DNA from: Pseudonocardia sp. CNS-139
GTDB lineage: Bacteria; Actinomycetota; Actinomycetes; Mycobacteriales; Pseudonocardiaceae
Assembly: GCA_001942415.1 (NCBI GenBank)
Contig: MKJX01000011.1
Coordinates: 1-64,000, forward strand
DNA: 64,000 bases
Direction of reading: 5' to 3'
In this document: positions 16,594 to 27,667 of the stretch, in pieces
Layout of the letters: each line of letters starts with the position of its first letter
How positions within the stretch are numbered: the first letter of the stretch is position 1
Program-made: the position numbers and the translations under genes
The notes under the pieces: generated by a model
The model's database searches: none
What the model saw: only the letters and a program-made list of their open reading frames with translations
Told to the model about the DNA's origin: nothing

Positions 16594-19332
16594 GTCCGCT
16601 GCCTCTCGACGTCGCCGCGGACGGTCGCCGCAGCCGTGCCCACGTATGCGCTCCGGACCCGAGGTGCGTGCCGCACGTCCTCGGGTGGGCCCGAGGCGAT
16701 CAGCCGGCCGCGGTCGAGGACGTCCACCCGGTCGCAGACCGCCATCACGAGGCTCAGGTCGTGGTCGACGAGCAGGATGGTCACGCCGTGATCCAGCAGA
16801 CCGCGGAGCCGCCCTCCCAGCTGGCGGCTCTCGTAGCTGGTCAGCCCGGCCGCGGGCTCGTCCAGCAGCAGCAGCTGGGGGGCGCCGTGCAACGCGCGGG
16901 CGAGGGTGGCCAGCTTCTGCTCGCCGGTGGACAGCTCGCCGGGGAACGCGTCGCCGCGCCCGGGCAGACCGACCAGCTCGAACAGCTCGCCGATCGACAG
17001 CGCGTCGAGGTCGCTGGACATCCCCGGCCGGTTCGGCGGGTGGCCACGCCTGTGGACAAGCAGGTTCTCCCGCAGCGTCAGGTCGTTGAACAGCTCGGCG
17101 CTCTGGAACGTCCGGCGCAGGCCCGCCCGCGCCCGCTGGTAGGCCGGCAGCCGTTCGACGGGCCGGCCGTCGACGGCGATGCTGCCGGTGCAGCCGACGA
17201 ACCCGCAGATGGCGTCGATGAAGGTCGTCTTCCCGGCGCCGTTCGGCCCGATCAGCCCGACCAGCGAGCCACGCGGAACCGTCATGCTCACGTCGTCGAC
17301 GGCGACGACTCCGGAGTACTGCACGCGCAGGTGCCCGACCTCCAGAAGAGCCGGCTGCGGCGCACCGTCGGGCAGTCCCTGCACGACCGGAGCCGATCGC
17401 GCAGGTGTGGCGACCGGTGGCCGAGGTGGCGGAGCGGCAGTGGCGGCAGCCGGAGCCGGTGCCGGGCCCAGCCGTGCGCGGAGCCGCCGGAGCTGATCGC
17501 CGACGTAGGGTGCCACGCCGTCGGGGTTGGCGATCGCCGTGACCACGACGCCGAGCCCGGCGATGAGCAGCTGGTAGCGATCGACCAGCGGATCGGACGA
17601 GAGCAGGTTGAACAGCGGTCCGCCGGCCGCGATCATGCCGGCGACGATGGCGCCCCCGATACTGCCGATACCGCCGATGTAGGCGACCGCGACGAACGAC
17701 ACCGAGGCCAGCGGGGAGAAGCGGTCGAACGAGATGCTCCCGTACAGGTAGGCCAGAGCGGCGCCGGCCACCCCGGCGAGCAGCGCGGCAATGGCGAACG
17801 CGGTCAGCTTCGTGCCGACGATGTTGACGCCCTCGGCCGCGGCGGCCCGCTCGTTGTCGCGGATCGCGAGCATCGTCAGGCCGAGCGGGCTGCGGCGGAG
17901 CCAGGCCACGGCGCCGATGCACAGGAGAAGGATCGCCAGCGCCACCATCGCGTAGCGGAACGGATGGATGATGCCGTCGAACTCGATCCCGAAGATCTCC
18001 GGGGGCGGCACCTTGGCGCCGTTGTGTCCCCCGGTCAGCAACGAGTCGTTGAAGAGCAGGGCGTCGACCGCCACCGCGGCGCAGTGTGACGACGGCGAGG
18101 TTGACGCCGCGAACCTTGAGCGCCGGGAGCGCGAGCAGCACCCCGAAGGGGACCACCGTGACCGCGCTCAGCCCGATCGATATCGGGAACGGGACGTTCA
18201 TGCGGTCGGCGTACAGCGAGCAGAAGTAGGCGCCGAGCCCGGCGAACGTCATCTGGGCGAGTGAGATCTGCCCGACGTACCCGGTCAGCACCACGAGCGA
18301 GAGCGCCACGACGGCGGAGAGGAGGCCGATGGTGACGGCCGTCTGGTACGACGCCGACATGAAGTAGACGACCACGACGCTCGCCACCACCGCGGCGACG
18401 AGGACGACCGGCCGGCCGCGTGCCGGGGTCGCCGTGGGTGGGCGCCCGATCGCGAGCGACGCCCGTCCCGGTATCGCGCGGCCCCTGGCGACCATCACGA
18501 TGATGATCAACACGAACGGCAGGGCCTGCTGGACACCCTCGATGGTCGGCGACTCGAGACTCCAGAAGCTCGCCACGAGCGACTGGCCGACACCCAGGAG
18601 GAGCCCGGCAACCGTCGCGACCCAGTACGAGGAGAACTGGGCCAGCAGCGAGACCGCCAGTGCCGGGATGATGAGCAGCACCATCGTCACGATGTCCAGG
18701 GCGGTGAGCGGCGCGAGGATGATCCCGGCGAAGCCCGCGAGGAGCGAGCCGAGCACCCAGGTCGCCGAGGAGACCGCATTCAGCGAGTAGCCCAGGAGGG
18801 TCACGCCCTCCTCGGAGTCGGCCGCACCCTGCAGCAGCGCGCCGAAGGTCGTCCGATGCGCGACGAGGCTCAGCACCAGTGCGAGGACGAGCGCCACGCC
18901 GAGGAGGATCACCCGATCAAGCCCGAACGTGACGCCGAGCATCGAGACCGTGCCGACCGGCAGCAGCGGTGGAACGTTCCGCAGGTCACCGCCGAAGATC
19001 AGGCTGGCGCTCGCCTGCAGGACGAGCATCAGGCCGAGCGTCGCGACGAGCTTCGCGAGCAGCGGTGCCCGGCTCAGCGGACGCATGACGAGCCGCTGGA
19101 CCACCCAGCCCAGGATCGCCGCGACGACCAGCGCGACCAGAGCCGCGACCACCGGGTCGAGGCCGCCGTTCGCGAAGCCGACGTACACGTACGCGGCGAT
19201 CATGGCCATCGCGCCCTGTGCGAAGTTGACGACCCCGGTACCCCGATGGATCAGGATCTGTCCCTGCGCGATGAGCGCGTACGCGGCTCCGGCCCCGAGC
19301 CCGAGCGCCGTGTAGAGGAGGAACTGGCTCAC
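16590..19332 (-). CDS. Fused LivH-LivM-LivG: two permeases and an ATPase in one polypeptide (one frame break)
   Basis: About 914 residues. Residues 1-290 are a LivH-type permease ([21 protein letters not shown]). From about 310 follows a LivM-type permease ([55 protein letters not shown]). After a Pro/Ala linker comes a LivG ATPase ([47 protein letters not shown]). One frame break near 18085, where an extra C would explain it, lies inside LivM. No stop or start separates the three modules, so the fusion is real even if the break is an error. Neighbours are the binding protein and LivF. Confidence 0.85.
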
Positions 19333-19389
19333 GGACGCGCTCCTCCTGGTCGATGCGCCGCGCCGGGAACATGGGTGCCCATCGGGTCG

Positions 19390-20599
19390 TCAGGCCGGGT
19401 TGACCGAGTAGTAGCCGGTGCCGGCCGCGTCGAAGCCCGTGCCGTTCCACGAGTAGAGGAACGCGCCCGTGTGGAATGCGGTCGGGAACCCGGGCAGGTG
19501 CACCGACGTGTCGACCTCGGGGCCCATGAACTGCTTGTACCGGCCGGCCTCGCTGAGCGTTCTGGCGAGCTCGCCGCGGACGAACCTGTCGCCGCCCACC
19601 CGGTCTCCGATCTGCTTCAACGTCATGAGCGTGGAGAACGTCGTCACGACGTTGTTGTCGATCCGCGTGGTCGGCGCGAGCCGCTGCATCACGCTGTTGA
19701 ACAGGGCGACATCGGAGTCGTCGGACTGCGTCCAGAGCTTGTTGTCGAACCAGAACGTCATGCCGACCGAACGCCGGCCGAGCACCTCGAAGAAGTCGGC
19801 CTGCGCCGTTCCTCCGGAGAACACCCAGTCGGGGGTGAAGCCGATGCTGTCCGCGGCCTGGACCAGGCGGAGGTTCGTCTGCTTGCCGCTGACGGAGTAG
19901 ACGAGCTGGGGGGCGCTGCGCGGCCCGGCTGACGTACTGGGCGACGTCGGTGGCGGTGGTCGGCATGCTGATCGGCTCGACGTCGGTGATGCCCACGGCC
20001 CGGGCCGCGGGGGCGAAGTTGTCGACGCACGCGGCCTTCAGCACCGCCGTGTCCGGATAGACGCAGACCGCGCGGGTCACGCCGTTCGCGGCTGCGAACT
20101 GCGCGACCGCGCTGCCGCCGGTCAGGGTGGAGCCGGCCATCGGGAATGCCGTGGCGCCGGCGAACTCGGCATGACTGAGCGGCACGGTCTGGTTCACGAT
20201 GTCCGCCCGCTCCATGATCGAGACGCCGTTCTCGCCCCACAGCGTGTCGAGCCCCACGACGGAGACGACCCCCTCGTTCACGAAGGTCGTCGCACACTGC
20301 ACGTTGCTCTCGGGATTGTTCTTCCCGTTGCACTGGATGATGCTGACCTGGCGGCCGCCGATCCCGCCGTTCTCGTTGATGTACTGCCCGGCCGCGACGG
20401 CGGCGTCGCGGATCTCCGGAGAGACGGCGAGCGGGTTGTCATCGGTGTAGAGGACGCCGATCTTGATCGGGTCGTCCGCCCCGGCGCCGCCTGTCGCACC
20501 GTTGCCGCACGCTGCGGCACCGACGGCGGCGACTGCCAGCGCCGCCGCCATCGCCACGAGCTTGCCCGTACTGCGTTGCCGACGTGCCAGGTGCATCAT
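19390..20599 (-). CDS. ABC transporter substrate-binding lipoprotein, Liv type (one frame break)
   Basis: An extracellular solute receptor of about 402 residues. The N-terminal signal ends in a lipobox (AAVGAAACG), so Cys near residue 32 is lipid-anchored. The periplasmic-binding fold reads IKIGVLYTDDNPLAVSPE, INENGGIGGRQVSIIQCNGK and VVSVVGLDTLWGEN. Near 19915 the frame shifts within a C-run and continues as VFSGGTAQADFFEVLG, MTFWFDNKLWTQ and FMGPEVDTSVHLPGF. It is the first gene of the transporter operon. Its promoter holds an operator-like element exactly filling the spacer, so uptake appears co-regulated with the pathway. Confidence 0.87.
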
Positions 20600-20637
20600 T
20601 GCGCCCTCCGTTGCGGGGGAGTCCCGAGTGATGTGGG

Positions 20638-20666
20638 ATGATATGGCCTCAAATATGCATGCACAA
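20638..20666 (-). promoter_or_regulatory. Promoter of the transporter operon with operator-like element 5
   Basis: On the minus strand TTGTGC (20666-20661), a 17-base spacer and TATCAT (20643-20638) form a promoter 39 bases before the lipoprotein start. The consensus element, read on the plus strand as TGGCCTCAAATATGCATGCA (20644-20663), coincides with the spacer. Confidence 0.62.
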
Positions 20667-20806
20667 GTGTGTACCGATGTTGGGCCAGATGATGCCGCCG
20701 AACAGCCGTACTGCTTGCATCGCTCGGACCTGATCGCGACCCGACGGAGGGCGCCGTGGCCGGTCTGAGCAGCGCGGACGAGTGCGCGAGAGACTGCCGG
20801 CAGGGC

Positions 20807-21848
20807 TCAGGACGAGCCGGTCAGGCTGATGATCGTCTTTCCGACGTTCCCGCCTCGCATCATGTCGAGCAGCGCCGGAACCGCGGAGGGGAAGCCGCGG
20901 TGCTCGGTCTCGAGGGCAAGGACGGCGCCGGCCCGGATCCAGTGCTCCAGCTGCGCGATCGCGCCGGGGTGGAACTCGGTGAACAGCGCGGGGTTGAAAC
21001 CCTCGAAGCGCAGGCCGTTGCGGTGGATGGGGCGGATGTCGACCAGCCATCCGCCGTCGGCGTCGTCGTAGGTGGCGATCTGCCCGCACTCGATCACCCT
21101 CGCCGGCCGGCGCATGGTCGACATCACCGTCTGCCCGAGCCTGCCCCCGACTTGTCGAAGTAGATGTCCGGCCCGTTCGGCATGAGATCGCGCAGCTCGT
21201 CCACGAGGTCGGGCGAGCGGTAGTCGAGGGCGGCGTCGAACCCGAGCTTGCGGACGAGGACGTCCCGCTTCTCCGCGGTGCTGGTCATCCCGTACACCCG
21301 GGCGCCGCGGAGCTTGGCGATCTGGCCGGCGACGGTGCCGACCCCGCCGGCGGCACTGGAGAGCAGGAACGTCTCGCCGGGCTGTGGACAGGCCACGGCG
21401 AGCACGCCGAAGAACGCGGTGATCCCGGTCGTCCCGAGTGCGCCCAGGTGATGGGAGGGCGCGATCGTGCTCCGCTCGATTCGGCGGAGCGCGCCACCCG
21501 GTCGTCGGGTGGCCCCCTCCGCGGGGTGCCACACGGACACCGGCGACCATTCCAGGGAGCCGACGACCAGATCGTCCTCGGCGAACTCGGGGTTGCGGGA
21601 CTCGCGTACGCGGCCGATGCCGACGGAGTGCAGCGGGCGCGCGAGGTCGAACTGGGGAAGGTAGTAGTTGTCGAGCCCGGTCATGCATCCGCGCATGTAG
21701 GGGTCGACGGAGAGGTACCGGGTCTCGAGCAGGACGCCGCCGTCCGGGACGGGCGGTAGCGTCCGTGACCGGACCGAGAAGCTCTCCTCGGTCAGTCGGC
21801 CGCCGAGCGCGTACTCGTTCAGGTAGATGGCCTGCTGGTCCGGTTCCA
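20807..21848 (-). CDS. MDR-family NADP-dependent oxidoreductase, CurA-like (one frame break)
   Basis: A zinc-independent medium-chain reductase of about 347 residues that would reduce an activated C=C bond. GTG 21848 follows AGGAG. YLSVDPYMRGCM near residue 45, the cofactor motif LLSSAAGGVGTVAGQIAK near 155 and YFDKSGA are typical of the prostaglandin reductase/CurA group. Near 21140 the frame shifts and the C-terminus reads ARVIECGQIATYDDADGG, LRFEGFNPAL and GGNVGKTIISL. It is separated from the upstream aldolase by a strong hairpin, so it may be expressed less than the genes before it. Confidence 0.84.
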
Positions 21849-21879
21849 CTGAATGCTCCTGTCGCGAACCAGGGTGCGG

Positions 21880-21918
21880 ACACTCCCTGTCTGCCGGTGC
21901 GCCGGCAGACAGGGAGTG
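21880..21918 (-). terminator. Strong hairpin between aldolase and MDR genes
   Basis: CACTCCCTGTCTGCCGG and CCGGCAGACAGGGAGTG form a perfect 17-bp stem with a 5-base loop, 23 bases past the aldolase stop and 32 bases before the MDR start. No T-tract. It probably terminates or attenuates the amidohydrolase operon. Confidence 0.65.
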
Positions 21919-21940
21919 CCCGGACAACGGCGGTGGCTCG

Positions 21941-22699
21941 CTACACCCGCAGAACCGACAGTTCCGCCGCGAACCCGGTCCGGATGACGGTGGAGTCCGT
22001 CGTCACGGTCACCATTCGGTAGCCTTCGTCGACCATGCGCTTGGCATCGGCGCCGGAATGGCACTGGATTCCGACGACGAGCCCGTGTGCGTTGCATCGA
22101 TCGCGAACGTGGGCAATGGCCTCGGCGTGCGGGCCCGGCTGGTGGGCGAGGCCGGGGGCGGAGCCCCAGGGTCAGCGCGAGGTCGCCGGGACCGATGTAG
22201 ACGCCGTCGATTCCGGGTACCGAGCAGATGGCGTCGACGTTCTCCACGCCCCGCATGGACTCGATCATGACGATGCAGGTGACCTGCTTGTTCACCTCGT
22301 CGACAGGGCCTGCAGGGAGTACCCGCCGCGGATCGAGCCGACGCTGCGCCGGCCGTCCGGGTAGTAGCGGCAGGCCTTCGCGACAGCGGCGGCCTCGTCG
22401 GGCGTCTCGACGAGCGGGACCACCACGACCTCGGCCCCGGCGTCCAGGACCCGCCCGATCATTCCGCTCTCGTGTGACGGCACCCGCACGACCGGCGACG
22501 CGCCGGTTCCCGCGAGCGCGAACAGCGACCGGACCACGGCCTCGTATCCGACCAGGCCGTGTTGCATGTCCAGACAGACGTAGTCGTAGCCGGCGCGTGC
22601 GATGGCCTCCGCGATGTAGGGCGACCCGGTCATGCACCAGCCGCCGAGGCAGACGCCTCCGGCGTCCCAGCTCCTGCGGACGTGACTGCCGGTTGTCAT
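21941..22699 (-). CDS. HpcH/HpaI-family aldolase (second copy, frame-broken)
   Basis: About 252 residues, a pyruvate-type aldolase. ATG 22699 overlaps the cupin stop (ATGA). The first frame gives GVCLGGWCMTGSPYIAEAI, YDYVCLDMQHGLVGYE and VVVPLVETPDEAAAVAKACR. A shift near 22310 leads to MIESMRGVENVDAICSVPG and IDGVYIGPGDLALTLG; a second near 22165, fitting one extra base, leads to the tail ending EGYRMVTVTTDS and AELSVLRV. Metal ligands (Glu in MIES and Asp in GPGDL) are present. It differs clearly from the copy at 5397, so it is not a recent duplicate. Confidence 0.8.
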
Positions 22700-23559
22700 C
22701 GGACCGGGTCCGGAGTCGCGGTCGTCGACGGGACACGTCCGCCACTGCCGGGCCCGACGGCCTTCGCCGGCAGCGGGAACCCGATCCGCAGCATCTCCGT
22801 CCCGGGCCTTCCCGTGACTCGGTCGTCGTGTCCGAAATCCGAGAACGCGGCAGTTCCCGGGCCACGGGGGACGCCGTCGATCTCCACCTCGCCGGCGGCG
22901 ACGAACAGCAGCGACGTGCGATCCGCGGACAGGTCGAGCACACCGTCACCGGTCCACCGCACGACGTCGATCAGGAGGTCGTCGTGGCCGAACCGACCGA
23001 CCTGCTTGCGCTCGAGGTGCGGTTCCTCGCCGGGCCCCCACGCGAACGCGTGTGTGTCCATGAGGACCATCTGCGCGTAGCGGCGGGGCGGGATCTCCAG
23101 GGGACGCCCGAAGACCTCCTCCCAGATGGCCTGCAGCGAGTCGACGCGATGGACGTCGCCACCGGCGTCGACGTACCGGTAGACGCCGTCGCGGAACTCG
23201 CCGCGCTCCTTCAGCCGGAGGATCGCGGCGTCGTTCTCGGTCTTGGAGACGAACGTGGGCCCCCACTGGATGAGCAGCTGCTCGGCGTCCTCGATGTACT
23301 CCGGGCCGTACTCGGTTCCGGCCGGGAAGTAGCCGACCGATCCGGCCCCGCTCTCGAAACCCTCGCCGAAGCTCTGCTTCCCGGCGAGGCAGTAGCGGAT
23401 CTGCTCGAAGTCGTGCTGGTGGCGGGGTGCCTGGAAAGGACCTTCCTCGTTCGTGAACTTCGTCATCCTGATGTAGTAGCCGACCCCGGGGAGGACTTCT
23501 CCCTCCCTGATCAGCTTGCGGTAGACCTTGCCCTCCCGACTGCTGAGCGTCGCTCCCAC
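22696..23559 (-). CDS. Cupin-domain protein
   Basis: 287 residues, intact. The N-terminal half holds a cupin motif with metal-type ligands in PRHQHDFEQIRYCLAGKQSF followed by VGYFPAGTEYGPE; the C-terminal half holds a second barrel-like stretch (LLFVAAGEVEIDGVPRGPG and DRVTGRPGTEMLRIGF), so a bicupin is likely. Bicupins here could be ring-cleaving dioxygenases, isomerases or sensors; no specific assignment is justified. It sits between PhyH (19-base gap) and an aldolase (4-base overlap) in one operon. Confidence 0.7.
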   Translation of the reverse strand: MGATLSSREGKVYRKLIREGEVLPGVGYYIRMTKFTNEEGPFQAPRHQHDFEQIRYCLAGKQSFGEGFESGAGSVGYFPAGTEYGPEYIEDAEQLLIQWGPTFVSKTENDAAILRLKERGEFRDGVYRYVDAGGDVHRVDSLQAIWEEVFGRPLEIPPRRYAQMVLMDTHAFAWGPGEEPHLERKQVGRFGHDDLLIDVVRWTGDGVLDLSADRTSLLFVAAGEVEIDGVPRGPGTAAFSDFGHDDRVTGRPGTEMLRIGFPLPAKAVGPGSGGRVPSTTATPDPVR

Positions 23560-23578
23560 TCCATCGCGGATGTGTCGG

Positions 23579-24510
23579 TCACGTGCATGGTTCGCCCTCC
23601 TCGTCCCGGGCGATCTCGCCGTCGTGACCGACCAGGGGGAAGGCGGCGTTCTCGCCGAGCGCCTGGCCGATCTGCAGCCCCAGCGTGTCGTAGTGCGGGT
23701 GACCGATCCCGTTGTAGATCACGTCGCGCCGGTGAAGCGGGTCAGGTACGCCTCGCGCACCACGTCGGTGGCGTTGGGCCCGGCGCCGTGCACGGTCAGG
23801 TCCCAGTGCACCTGCGCGTCGCCGGCCTTCAGCGCCCGGCCGGCCACGACCTTCGCGTCGGCGAGGTGCGGATAGGTGGAGCGGATGTCGAGCTTGCCGG
23901 CCAGGCCGAGGGGCCCCTCCCGGTGCGAGTCCTCCAGATAGGCGAGAGGACCCATGTCCTCCGACACGTCGACCAGCGCGATCCAGATGGTGATCGCCCC
24001 CTTCCGGTCGAACGGCCAGCTCGCGTAGTCCTGGTGCATCGCCGTCGGGCTGCCCCCTCCGCCGGGCTTGAAGAACGAGATGTCCTGGATGAAGACCGCG
24101 CGGTCCCGGCGCATCAGCTGCACCGCGGCGCCGGCGACACGGCGTGAGGTGCCGACGCGACGGAAGAACGGGTTCCGCCACGCCATGCCCTCGTGGTTCT
24201 GGTTGTGCTTGGAGTCGAGCTCGTGGTCGAGGAACTTCACGGGCTCGCTGTCGGTGTCCGCCGCCGTGTTCCCGCCCAGCTTTCGGTAGCTCTTGCCCAG
24301 AGCGTCGAGCGGGCGCAGCGGCTCGTCCGCGAGTCGCCTCCGCAACTCGGCCACGACCTCGGCGTTCAGCAGCCCCGGCAGGCGAGCCCAGCCGTGCTCG
24401 TGCAGATTCGCGATCTCCGCGTCCGGCACGGTGTACGCGCTGTCGAGGAAGGCGAGATCCCGTTCCTGCTCGTTGCGGACTTCCCGGGTTGCGCCCGAAA
24501 CCGGCGTCAC
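23579..24510 (-). CDS. Phytanoyl-CoA dioxygenase (PhyH) family oxygenase (one frame break)
   Basis: A non-heme Fe(II)/2-oxoglutarate oxygenase of about 310 residues. GTG 24510 follows GAGGAGA. The 2-His-1-Asp site is visible as HQD in SPTAMHQDYASWP near 165 and a distal His in DLTVHGAGPNATD near 245. The frame shifts near 23730 and ends GHPHYDTLGLQIGQALG and GHDGEIARDEEGEPCT. The family hydroxylates a carbon next to a carboxyl or ether function. It follows an amidohydrolase in the operon. Confidence 0.85.
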
Positions 24511-24637
24511 GATTGTCTCCTCATCCTGTCGGGCGACAGAGGTTGCGTCGCCACGGTCGGCGCCGTCGGGACGTCCGGCGCCGTACGGCGAGACCCGCTC
24601 GCCGGATGGGCGAGCGGGTGGCCGTTCTAGTGCCCCA

Positions 24638-25973
24638 CTAGTCGTCGCCGTCCCAGTAGTCCGGGATGTCCGCCTCGGCCGGGGCCGTGGCGAGATCCTC
24701 CATGGTCGGGGCGTTGATCCGGGCCGCAACCTTCTCCAGTGCGGGGAGGTCCATGCCGTAGATCGTCGCGGCGGTCTCGCCGGCGATGCGCCGCACGGCT
24801 CGTTCGCCCGTCCCGGAGAAGATGTAGGCGAGGGACGTGCGGATCGTCGAGGTCCCGTCCCCGTGCTCGACCAGCGCGCCTTCGGTGTGGGGGTAGTCCG
24901 AGCCCCAGAGCACGTTGCGGTCCCAGCCACCGCGCTGCGCCTTCCACGGCTCGTCCGGAGCCCGGTGCAGGAAGCTCGCGCCGAGGAACACGTTGTCGCG
25001 CATGTACTCCGACGGCGGGCGCGGGCACAGCTCCTCGACCTGCCAGCGCCGCTTCTTCCAGATGTGGTCGTACTCCTGGGTGGCTCCGGGCCACCACATC
25101 GACGGCTGCGCCGCCTGCTCGGTGTAGACGATGCGGAGGTCGGGATGCCTCTCGAACACGCCGCCGTAGATGAGGCGGTGGAGGCCCTTCACGACGTTGA
25201 AGCCGGTGGCCTCCAGCTGGGACAGCACGCCGGAGATGGGCCCGGCCCACTCCGCCGGGTTGCCGACGCCGGCATGCGTCGTCAGCGGCATGCCGAACTC
25301 CTCGCAGGCGCTCCAGAACGGGTCCCAGGCGGGATCGTCGAAATTCCGGACGCCCGCGCGCGGAGCCGGGAAGTTCACTCCCCGCAAGCCGTGCTCGTGA
25401 CCCCAGCGGAGCTCTTCGAGAGCGGCATCGAGGTCCCACATCGGCAGGTGGACCAGCCTTGCGTGCGCTCCGGCTCGATCGAGCACGCGTCCGAGAGCCA
25501 GTGGTTGTAGATCCGGAGGCCGACCTTGACCTTCTCGAGGCTCTCCCGGCTCATCTCGATCTCGTCGGGGCCGCCGGTCCGGAAGAGACGGGTGCCGACG
25601 GAGTCGAGGAAGGGCAGCGGTTCCAGGTTCTGGCTGCCGTGGAAGACCACCGAGCCGGCGACGCCGTCGCGGTTCATGTCCGCGATCCGGGCGTCATGTC
25701 GTGGTGTCCGGGCACGTCGTTGAGACGCAGGCGCGCCACCCGGCCGGGGTTGCCCGCGTGCCGGTGGTCGTAGGCGCTGTCCTTGCCCGCCTCCGTCACC
25801 GCGGCCAGCCAGGCGTCGTACTCGTCCAGCAGCGCCTTCGGGCAGTACTGCCGGAGGTCCTCCGTGGCACGGGGGCCGACGTGGCTGTCCGCCGAGACGA
25901 ACACCACGGGCTTCAACGGGCTGCTTGTCTCTCCCTGCGGAGCCGGTCCACGTTCGGCCACCACCGACACCAT
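24638..25973 (-). CDS. Amidohydrolase family 2 (ACMSD-like) protein (two frame breaks)
   Basis: A metal-dependent TIM-barrel hydrolase or decarboxylase of about 445 residues. ATG 25973 follows AGGAAGGGG. The metal motif DSH (VVFVSADSHVGPRATEDL) is near residue 30, then MNRDGVAGSVVFHGSQNLEP after a shift near 25690, and after another near 25480 PLTTHAGVGNP, the FERHPDLRIVYTEQ strand and the C-terminal Asp motif LWGSDYPHTEG. All metal ligands are kept. It is first in the operon amidohydrolase-PhyH-cupin-aldolase, transcribed away from a second amidohydrolase at 26330. Confidence 0.85.
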
Positions 25974-26103
25974 CGTCAGAACCCCTTCCTGCAGTTGAGC
26001 GCACGGTGCGGGCGAACGCACCGGCCGCCGGGGGCGGGACGTCGGGTCCCGCCGTGCAGCCGATCGGTCGCCCGCTCTCCCGCCGGGGTGATCACCGCGC
26101 GTG

Positions 26104-26147
26104 CTCAGGCAATTTTGCATACGTTCTTGTGTGCAAGAACGCTACGA
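26104..26147. promoter_or_regulatory. Paired operator-like elements 6a and 6b
   Basis: Element 6a (plus strand, 26104-26123) is CTCAGGCAATTTTGCATACG. Element 6b (minus strand, 26147-26128) is TCGTAGCGTTCTTGCACACA. Their right halves together form the near-perfect palindrome TTGCATAC-N6-GTGTGCAA at 26115-26136. Both lie 131-175 bases upstream of the leftward amidohydrolase. Confidence 0.6.
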
Positions 26148-26237
26148 CTGGCTCGTCGAGGTGTCAACCCGGGCCACGGTGATCGTCCGAGGAGGACGGC
26201 GTTGACGAGCGGCAGGGGTCTGCCTACAGTACCTTCT

Positions 26238-26257
26238 TGTAGACAGAACTGCACACA
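26238..26257 (+). promoter_or_regulatory. Operator-like element 7 (rightward amidohydrolase operon)
   Basis: TGTAGACAGAACTGCACACA is the copy closest to the overall consensus. It lies 73 bases before the ATG at 26330, in the position expected for a promoter-overlapping operator. Confidence 0.6.
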
Positions 26258-26329
26258 TTTACTCCCGCGCGCGTCGACTGCGCCCCGGGAGAGCGCAGTA
26301 CTGCGTCGAGCCCACATGGAGGCATCGCC

Positions 26330-27636
26330 ATGGCAGAGCAGCTAGCGGGCGACCATCACTACGTCGTGATCTCTTCGGACAACCACGCCGGCGCCGACCT
26401 TCTGGGGTACAAGCCCTTCCTGGCGGAGAAGTGGCACGAGGAGTTCGACGCGTGGGCGGCCAGCTACACGAACCCGTGGGAGTTCGTCGACCCCCGGCTC
26501 AAGCGGGACGACTTCAGCATCGACAAGACCGAGCTGCTCGCCGGCGCGGCCTCCTGGCACAGCCCGCTGAACTGGGACAGCAACCGCCGGCTCGAGCACA
26601 TGGATCTCGACGGCGTCGCCGGGGAGGTGATCTTCCCCAACACGGCGCCGCCGTTCATGCCGGGCTCGGTGCTGTCCGGCAAGGGGCCCGCGAGTCGTGC
26701 GGAGTACGAGAAGCGGTGGGCCGGCCTGCAGGCGCACAACCGCTGGCTGGCGGACTTCTGTGACAAGGCGCCGGTGCGCCGCGCCGGCATCGCCCAGGTC
26801 CTGCTCGACGACGTCGACGACGCCGTGGCGGAGGTCCGCGCGATCCACGGGATGGGGCTGCGCGGCGGAATCCTGCTGCCGATGGACGGGCCGCTCGGCG
26901 GCACCGTGCCGCTGCACCACTCCTCCCTGGAGCCGCTCTGGGAGGTCTGCGAGGAGCTCGACGTCGCGATTCACAAGCACTCCTCGGCGCCGCCGGAGCA
27001 GCCCAACGGCACACCGGGCGGGCCGGGCGAGATCGCCATCGGGTTCGCCGAGCGGCAGTTCTTCAACCACCGCTGCGTCGCGCAGCTCATCTTCTCCGGG
27101 GTCCTGGAGCGCCACCCGGGCCTGAAGGTCGTGCTCTCCGAGAGCGGCTCGGCCTGGGTGCCGAACCACCTGCGCAACCTCGACTCGCTCTACCACAGCG
27201 GAAGCGACGAAACCGGCCTGCTCGCCTTTCTCACGCCGGGCATGCGCATGCTGTCGATGCCGCCGAGCGGCTACTTCAAGCGCAACTTCTTCCTCGGCTC
27301 CAGCCTGTTCCTGCCCTCGGAAGCGGAGAAGCGGCACGAGATCGGGGTCGACAAGATCATGTGGGCGGTCGACTACCCGCATTCGGAGGGCACGTTCCCG
27401 TACTCGCGGGACGCCATCGCCTACACCTTCCCGGGAGTTCCGCCGGAGGAGATCGCCGACATGCTCGGGCTCAACGCGATGAAGTCTTCCGCTTCGACCC
27501 GGTCGCGATCAAGGAGATCGCCGACCGCGTGGGTCCGACCGTCGACGAGATCAAGCGGCTGCCGAGCTCGCTGCCGGAGGTGCCGGCCGAGAGCCTCAGC
27601 CCGGTCTTCGCCAAGATGGCGATCGGGGACCGGTGA
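26330..27636 (+). CDS. Amidohydrolase family 2 (ACMSD-like) protein (one frame break near the C-terminus)
   Basis: About 435 residues. ATG 26330 follows GGAGG. The N-terminal metal motif is DNH (VVISSDNHAGADLLGYKP, near residue 15) where many relatives have DxH. LEHMDLDGVAGEVIFPNTAP, AIHKHSSAPPEQ, the LERHPGLKVVLSESGSAW strand and the conserved Asp in MWAVDYPHSEGTFPYS follow. Near 27480 one base loss shifts the frame; the tail reads EVFRFDPVAIKEIADRVGP. Decarboxylation or hydrolysis of a ring or dienoic acid is the usual chemistry. It heads an operon with an SDR and an MFS transporter. Confidence 0.87.
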
Positions 27637-27667
27637 CGGCGGCGAACGCGGCACGAGGAGGTCGGCC

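Larger units (their letters stand above)
25974..26329. other. Divergent promoter region between two amidohydrolase genes
   Basis: No gene. This 356-base region holds three copies of the 20-bp element: two face each other at 26104-26147 nearer the leftward gene, one at 26238-26257 nearer the rightward gene. The patch from 26105 to 26260 is visibly less GC-rich than its surroundings. Confidence 0.6.

Noticed and set aside
15841-19332. A single 1163-codon open frame on the minus strand
   Set aside because: Only its first 420 codons (LivH and part of LivM) and its last part (LivF) look like protein; the middle is an out-of-frame reading of LivM and LivG, whose real frame is open alongside.
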